Below, in pieces: positions 58,601-64,000 of a stretch of DNA of 64,000 bases (positions within the stretch are counted from its first letter, which is position 1; each line of letters opens with the position of its first letter). The translations under genes and the position numbers were made by a program. Source of the DNA: Wyeomyia smithii (taxonomy: Eukaryota; Arthropoda; Insecta; Diptera; Culicidae); NCBI RefSeq assembly GCF_029784165.1, contig NC_073696.1:262242494-262306493 (forward strand), read 5' to 3'. The notes below the pieces were generated by a model that was given only the letters and a program-made list of their open reading frames with translations, was not told the DNA's origin and searched no databases.

Positions 58601-59075
58601 ATTTTCCGCGAAACACAATCTTAATGTTGGTTGAGATAATTTTTTTTGAACAGAGTAGTTTTTTGAAACATTTTGTAAATTTGTTTTGTAATATCTTGCC
58701 ATTTTACATGGTATTTTTTCCAATTTAACATTGCCACTCTAACGACAATGACAATGATTATATTTTCAGGAATTTTTCTAGTGGTATTCAGTAAAAAGTC
58801 TTTTTTTTCATTTTATACTCATTTTAACACAATATTATCAACCACCCTGTGTCGAATAAATGCTAGTTATAGTGTATATCAATATACAGGCTATTTCGAA
58901 AGACTAGCGATCAATTTCATTGAATAAATTCTAAATGTTTTAAGCTCCGCCTTCCACAATTGAAAAAACAACTAAGTCCCAGAGTCGATAAAAAAAAAAT
59001 CCAGATGACACCAGTTCTCGACGTTTCATGCGTTTTTAAGTCATTTGGAATCCCTTGGGTGATTTTTCGGATTTC
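55686..59075. mobile_element. Long inverted repeat, about 300-350-bp arms
   Basis: The left arm (55686-56040) is mirrored at 58785-59075: shared phrases include AAATGACTTAAAAACGCATG, AACGTCGAGAACTGGTG(C/T)CA, AATTGTGGAAGGCGGAG, GGGTGGTT and GTATAAAATGAAAAAAAA. The 2.7-kb loop holds a 24-bp tandem repeat and AT-rich sequence without a transposase. A shared ACACCAG-x-x-CTTGACGTGTTCTGC-like block suggests distant kinship with the foldback copies at 11082-17365. Confidence 0.7.
56885..56965. repeat. Short tandem repeat, about 24-bp unit
   Basis: CACGCTATATAGCAAGCC(A/G)C(G/A)CA is repeated three times, with decayed units on both sides (GCTAGCCACACAC). Each unit contains the palindrome GCTATATAGC. 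Confidence 0.85.
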
Positions 59076-59801
59076 AACTTTGACTGTTGAAACTTGTTTG
59101 CGCCGCAAAGTGTTGGTTCTTTTCCTGGTCAGTGGTTGAAACAGTTCCCTTGTGTGTAGCCAAGATGGTGCAAGTTTAAGAACGCTCGAATATGATAGAA
59201 ATATGCAATCTTCAAAAAAGTACATTGCTTTTTAATGGTAGATCATCGAATACTTTTTCAATAAACTGAACTTTTATCTTGACTATCGCCACTTGCGCAT
59301 ATACACAACAAGATTAGCGTGATCATTTTTCTGAAAAATGAAACAGCATTGTTTCTTTAGTAGGGCTTTGTATTGGGAAACGTAAAATACACGTGGTGGG
59401 ATTGATATGCATAGTTATTACCTATTATATTAGGTAATAGTGGGTTTTCAATGGAAAAAAAATCGAAAGACATTAAATTAGACTTTTTTCCTTTATTATA
59501 GAGACTTTCAGTCTTCGGACTGGGTCGTCTCTTTAATTAGATTTATTGAAAACAGCATATTACAAGGTTAAACAGGTTAGAAACCCATAAATGCACTAAT
59601 ATGTTTGCAACACGCAAAAGTATTGTAAAACTTCGAATTCATTTTTCTGGTTTGCCTAATTTCAAACATGGGACAACTATAAGGCAGTAAAAAGCTTCGA
59701 AGACGCTCAATTAAAGGAATTGCACGATGAGGATCTAGCTGCTAACCGCAGCCACAGCTTGCTTCGGTAGTAGGAGTAAGCCAATTCCAAGCGATTGCAT
59801 G

Positions 59802-60069
59802 TAGGGGTGGGCGAAACGGCTCTTTTGCAAGAGCGGCTCTGAACCGCTCACTCATCGTTCCAAACCGACTCATATGAACGGCTAATGGTTCACAATGATT
59901 CACGAGTGTTGACAGTTCGTGTTTTCTCGGTATACCTCGGGTTCGCGCGAACCCATTAGTTCTGGTGCGCTCAAAGAACCGTGGCTCTTTTTCGTGAGCC
60001 GTTCGTTCTTTCGCTCTTTTCTAAGAACCGGTTCATATGAACGGCTCGTGAGCCGTTCGCCCATCCCTA
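59802..60069. mobile_element. hAT-type MITE inside the mariner relic
   Basis: TAGGGGTGGGCGAA at the left is mirrored by TTCGCCCATCCCTA at the right, and the exact 8-bp target copy ATTGCATG lies on both sides (59794-59801 and 60070-60077). The interior repeats CGAACGGCTC-type motifs in both orientations. An 8-bp duplication fits hAT. It splits the N-terminal part of the mariner frame. Confidence 0.92.
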
Positions 60070-60736
60070 ATTGCATGCTTTGGGAATGATTCAAAAACAA
60101 GGAACTTGCGTTGTTTGTGATTTGACGCCGCGGGACGCTGAGCGTTATTTTTGTGTGTGAAAAAGTGCTCCAGCGACAAAAAAGGAAGGCTTTTCTTTAT
60201 CGCATCGTGACGGGTGATAAAAAATGGATTCATTATAGCAACCCAAAGAAAAGAAAGTCATGGGGACTGCCGAATCATGCTTCTAAGTCGTTGGCTCGGC
60301 TGTGTACGTTATATAGTGTATTTGTTGGTTAGGTTAGGTTATGAACAGTTAAAATCAACAAAGAAAGTCACTGGTGAACGGTATTGACTTTAATTGATCC
60401 AATTAGGCAGAGTATTGATTGGCCACAATACGAGCAGAGACACGAAAAAGTGATTCTACTGCATGACAATGCACAGTATTATACAGTCAAAGTCGTTATA
60501 ACTTACAAAAGAAAGTCGTTGGAACTCATAAAAGAAACTACCAAATGAGGAGTCCAACTTCACCCGCTATACTCAGATGTTGCGCCGTCAGATTATAACT
60601 TGTTTCGTTTGATGGCACGTGACCTGGCTCTTATGAAGACATCTAAAAATGGCTTGATTCGTGGATAGATTTAAAAGATGAACACTTCTATCGGTAAGGT
60701 ATTCGAGCTCTACCAGAAAGATGGTACAAAATTGTA

Positions 60737-61691
60737 GCTACACGCAAAACTTTTCCTTATTACTTTAAAAGCAATAGCGCAAAATTACCTTTTAGGTAAC
60801 AAATCCATTACTTAAAAAGCAATAAAATTCTTCCCCAGTTAAGTAACAACACATACTGTCATATATTTAGCACGTGTTATGAGAGTACGACTATCTAATA
60901 ATGGTCGTTTTAACCACATGCAACGTTTTTTCTGTCGAAAAATGCTCCCTTTCCACCTCAAGTCAAAAAAAATCACACACCGTCGCATAAGTTGCACATG
61001 TTACAAGTTTTTTCAATCTCCAATTCATCCGGTGGGCGTGTATTAGTTCGCTCGTTGTATGCATACGGAGTAGCGAAAAAATATGACAAGAGCTGCCAAG
61101 CAACATTTTCCCCGTCATAGAGTATGCAAACGTTGATGATTTCAAAGACTTGAAATGCGCCTTAAAATGACATCACGATCTGTAAACTGCGTTAGAGAAA
61201 AATAAAAACATTCGCTTTCTTGCAAGCTATTTACAGCACATAATCATTGGTTCATGGAAACTCATTTGGACCTGTTTGAATATACAAAACTCGTGCCCAT
61301 CCAGAACAATATTCGCAACTTCGGCAACTCTGGTCAGACAGTATTACATATTTCCATTTCACGTAAACACTGGGAGACGAAACGAAAGTGTTTCTTATTG
61401 GACATTTGAGGTTGACGGTTGAGATTCTGATTATGTGTGGATGAAGGAAGACAAAAATGAACCAGATCGTTGCATCAATACAAATGCAGCGAGTGAAGTC
61501 TTGCCAACACATGCATTGCGGTGCTTGGCTGTATGTTCTCTTGCAGAAACACATACAAGCGTGTGGCCGTCATAATTTTTATTACTTTTTGTTTGTTACT
61601 TTTTGTGTATAATGCGCAGTCATAAGACACAAAGAGTAACAAAAAATTGCCCAAAAGTAATAAAATATTCCCCGTTTGCGTTGGGTGTAGC
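60737..61691. mobile_element. TIR element inserted in the mariner C-terminus
   Basis: The ends are similar inverted sequences (TACACGCAAAAC at the left; GTTTGCGTTGGG at the right), followed by mirrored AGTAATAAAAT- and GTAACAAAAAATTG-type blocks. TGTAGC flanks both sides, which may be a 5-6-bp target duplication. Removing it rejoins LPERWYKIVA with DWKYFK-stop of the mariner. Interior frames are not recognisable. Confidence 0.7.
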
Positions 61692-61749
61692 GATTGGAAA
61701 TACTTTAAGTGATTCAAAGCTAACTATTTTTTCAAAATAAAATTGCATT

Positions 61750-62048
61750 CTTACCGAAAAAAACTCATGGGTTGTAATTGAGGGACGGAAAAATGGCGAG
61801 AGTTTTACAATACTTTAACTTTAACTGTTGAGTTCTATCTTTTATTCAAAACAGTCTTTTTTTATGTTCACACAACATTTATTTGACACGGCACAATACA
61901 AATTAATGTTTTCCGGAGCCAATTGAATCTAATGCCTTATGGTCTAGAATATCTTATAATCTAAAGCCAAATTCTCTACCCTCGCTGCCGACTACGAGCT
62001 GAAACTAAATCTAATACTAAAACTAACATGGTTTTTTTTGTTTCGCTG
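61750..62048 (-). other. Probable 3' untranslated region of the LINE
   Basis: This is the sequence following the LINE stop on the minus strand. No poly(A) or short tandem tail is obvious, so the exact 3' end is uncertain. Confidence 0.35.
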
Positions 62049-64000
62049 TTAAATTGGCACCTTGATGCTTTTCAAGTAGCTATAAACATGTAGCATGTAT
62101 GGCAAGTTTCGCTCAGCGAGAATATCACGAACTGGCACATAGGGCTGTATTCCTCGGGCCCTGAGGGTATCCAAAAGTAGAGATCTGGCGCCGCAGAATT
62201 CAGCACACACCCAAACCACATGTTCAATGTCTTGATACCCCAATCCACAAACGCAATGATTACTGCTCGCCAGCCCAATACACAAGAGATGTGCATCCAG
62301 CCCGTAGTGGTTGGACATAATCCGAGACATCATGCGAATGAAATCTCGTCCTACATCCAACCCCCGAAACCAAGGTTTGGTGGAAACCTTGGGGATGATG
62401 CTGTGTAGCCACCTCCCCAGTTCTCCCTTATCCCACGAGGCCTGCCAGTTGACAAGTGTACTCTGACGTGAAAATTTTAAAAATTCATTGTAGGCAATTG
62501 GTCTGTTATAAATATCACCGTTTGTTGCGCCCACCTTAGCCAAAGTGTCCGCTTTCTCATTGCCCGGAATGGAACAATGAGAAGGGACCCACACTAAGGT
62601 AATCTGAGAAGATTTTTCGGATAAAGCACTCAGATGTTCCCGTATTTTCCCCAGGAAATACGGAGAGTGCCTTACATCCTTCATCGATCGGAGAGCCTCA
62701 ATAGAACTGAGACTGTCCGTAAAGATGAAGTAATGGTCCGTGGGCATTGTTTCAATCATCCCTAAGGTATACTGAATTGCAGCCAATTCTGCGACGTGAA
62801 CAGAAGCAGGATTATCGAGCTTGTAGGAGGCGGTTAAATTATTGTTGAAGATACCGAAGCCAGTGGACCCGTTGAGAAGTGATCCGTCAGTATAAAACGC
62901 ATTGTCGCAGTTGATGTTTTTATATTTGTTATAAAATATTTTAGGGATCTGCTGCACGCGTAGATGACCCGGGATTCCACGAGTTTGTTCCATCATGGAT
63001 GTATCGAAAAACTCAGTAGAAACATAAGTATCTAATAAGTTGGAAGGATTTATACTTTGAGACATGTGATTGAAATACACAGTCATGAAACGGGTTTGAG
63101 AATTAAGTTCAACTAGCCTATCGAAATTTTCAATTATCAAGGGGTTCAAAACCTCACATTTGATGAGAATACGAGTAGTCAGATCCCAAAAGCGGTCTTT
63201 TAATGGGAGAACGCCCGCCAAAACTTCCAAACTCATCGTATGGGTCGAATGCATGCAACCTAAGGCAATACGCAAACAACGATACTGCAATCGTTCCAGC
63301 TTGATTAAATGGGTGTTTGCAGCGGAGCGGAAGCAGAAACATCCGTACTCAAGCACCGACAATCTCGTTGTTTGGTAAAGCCTTATGAGGTCTCCTGGGT
63401 GGGCGACCCACCATGATCCAGTAATTTTCCGGAGAAAATTCACTCTTTGTTGACATTTTTTCATCAAATACCGAACGTGACATCCCCAGGTGTCTTTCGA
63501 ATCGAACCAGACACCAAGATATTTAGATACCAAAACCTGAGAAATCGTTTCACCCATTAACTGTAAGTGGAGCTGAGCAGGCTCACGCTTCCTAGAAAAA
63601 ACCACTGTCTCAGTCTTCTCCGGAGAGAATTCGATACCTAGCTGTAAAGCCCAAGCAGACAAATTGTCCAAGGTATCTTGCAATGGTCCTTGAAAATCGG
63701 CAGCTTTGGCTCCTGTAACAGAGACCACGCTGTCGTCTGCAAGTTGTCTTATCGTGCATAAATTTGCAAGACATGCGTCAATGTGATTCACATAAAAATT
63801 GTAAAGAAGGGGGCTTAAGCTTGAGCCCTGGGGAAGACCCATGTAGCTAATACGAAAAGTTGCCAAATCGCCATGCGTAAAATGCATATGCTTTTCGGAC
63901 AACAAATTATGCAAAAAAATGTTCAAAATTGGTGAAAATCCTTGTCGGTGAAGTTTGCCCGAAAGAATGTCAATAGAAACGGAATCAAAAGCCCCCTTAA
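62049..64000 (-). CDS. LINE ORF2: reverse transcriptase and RNase H, 5' part outside the window
   Basis: The frame is open from the right window edge (KGAFDSVSIDILSGKLHRQG) for about 650 residues to the stop at 62049. RT blocks are visible: SYMGLPQGSSLSPLLYNFYV, the catalytic LADDSVVSVTG, FSPEKTETVVFSRKR and SKYLGVWFDSKDTWGCHVRY. An RNase H domain follows with all four acidic residues in context: FYTDGS, HVAELAAIQYTL, FTDSLSSIEALRS and PSHCSIPGNEKADTLA. The C-terminus has a Cys/His cluster (NHCVCGLGYQDIEHVVWVC). RNase H after RT places it in the I/Loner/Outcast/LOA-like group of non-LTR elements; the exact clade is not clear. Endonuclease and ORF1 are beyond the window. With no internal stop it is a young or recently active copy. 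Confidence 0.88.
   Translation of the reverse strand, partial: KGAFDSVSIDILSGKLHRQGFSPILNIFLHNLLSEKHMHFTHGDLATFRISYMGLPQGSSLSPLLYNFYVNHIDACLANLCTIRQLADDSVVSVTGAKAADFQGPLQDTLDNLSAWALQLGIEFSPEKTETVVFSRKREPAQLHLQLMGETISQVLVSKYLGVWFDSKDTWGCHVRYLMKKCQQRVNFLRKITGSWWVAHPGDLIRLYQTTRLSVLEYGCFCFRSAANTHLIKLERLQYRCLRIALGCMHSTHTMSLEVLAGVLPLKDRFWDLTTRILIKCEVLNPLIIENFDRLVELNSQTRFMTVYFNHMSQSINPSNLLDTYVSTEFFDTSMMEQTRGIPGHLRVQQIPKIFYNKYKNINCDNAFYTDGSLLNGSTGFGIFNNNLTASYKLDNPASVHVAELAAIQYTLGMIETMPTDHYFIFTDSLSSIEALRSMKDVRHSPYFLGKIREHLSALSEKSSQITLVWVPSHCSIPGNEKADTLAKVGATNGDIYNRPIAYNEFLKFSRQSTLVNWQASWDKGELGRWLHSIIPKVSTKPWFRGLDVGRDFIRMMSRIMSNHYGLDAHLLCIGLASSNHCVCGLGYQDIEHVVWVCAEFCGARSLLLDTLRARGIQPYVPVRDILAERNLPYMLHVYSYLKSIKVPI

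Larger units (their letters stand above)
59640..61712 (+). mobile_element. mariner (D34D-like) relic carrying two insertions
   Basis: Pieces in order are: KSFEDAQLKELHDEDLAANR (59690), then after an insertion GNDSKT and a KKGRLFFI-type region, IVTGDKKWIHYSNPKKRKSWG (60210), EQRHEKVILLHDNAQ (60450), HPLYSDVAPSDYNLFRLMARD (60560), WIDLKDEHFYR, LPERWYKIVA (60710) and, after the second insertion, DWKYFK and TGA at 61710-61712. These are the successive mariner blocks including D-K-K-W, H-D-N-A and S-D-Y. Stops, frameshifts and internal duplications make it dead. Confidence 0.8.

Overview
The window looks like nuclear genomic DNA of a culicine mosquito, most likely an Aedes species. This is inferred from introns with GT..AG borders, AT-rich intergenic DNA, very dense transposable elements, and elements resembling mosquito families I recognise: Feilai-type tRNA-derived SINEs, a Juan-like Jockey LINE, RTE-like LINEs and an ITmD37E mariner. 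No database search was possible, so family names rest on protein motifs and repeat structure.

Few host genes are present. They are: the 3' end of an EcKinase/CHK-domain gene (2-412, +); a RAMP4/SERP gene (7938-8132, +) with a probable 5' UTR intron; a compact gene island at 21386-25225 made of a 79-aa single-KH-domain gene (+), a five-exon GMC oxidoreductase (-) and RLP24/RSL24D1 (-); and a three-exon TRIM37-like gene (33692-35172, +) with RING, B-box, coiled coil and MATH domains. Two weaker loci (near 2557-2766 and 48096-49000) look like decayed pieces of one mosquito multi-copy protein family.

The rest is mostly mobile DNA, much of it nested. 1202-4153 is a PIF/Harbinger-type element (19-bp perfect inverted termini, TAA duplication). 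5000-6345 and 9655-20350 are LINE graveyards; one LINE is split by a 6.3-kb cluster of foldback copies (11082-17365) that itself contains Juan-like and RTE-like LINEs. 26640-31661 holds SINEs, MITEs and a full-length DD37E mariner (TA duplications) interrupted by a foldback-like element with minisatellite arms. 35335-39436 is a chain of MITEs including one hAT-like element inside another, each with its own 8-bp duplication. 39926-42134 and 55686-59075 are long inverted repeats. 42200-43800, 49150-49820 and 52640-54040 are tandem arrays, the last a two-part higher-order repeat. 51074-52002 is a short mariner relic. 59640-61712 is another mariner relic carrying two later insertions. The window ends inside an RNase H-bearing LINE (62049-64000, -) whose readable domains are intact.

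The host genes do not form one pathway: they cover small-molecule phosphorylation, ER translocation/stress, oxidoreduction, ribosome assembly and ubiquitin ligation. The most informative content is the insertion history, which can be read in order from target-site duplications. I saw no CRISPR, no rRNA or genuine tRNA gene and no recognisable virus-derived gene.
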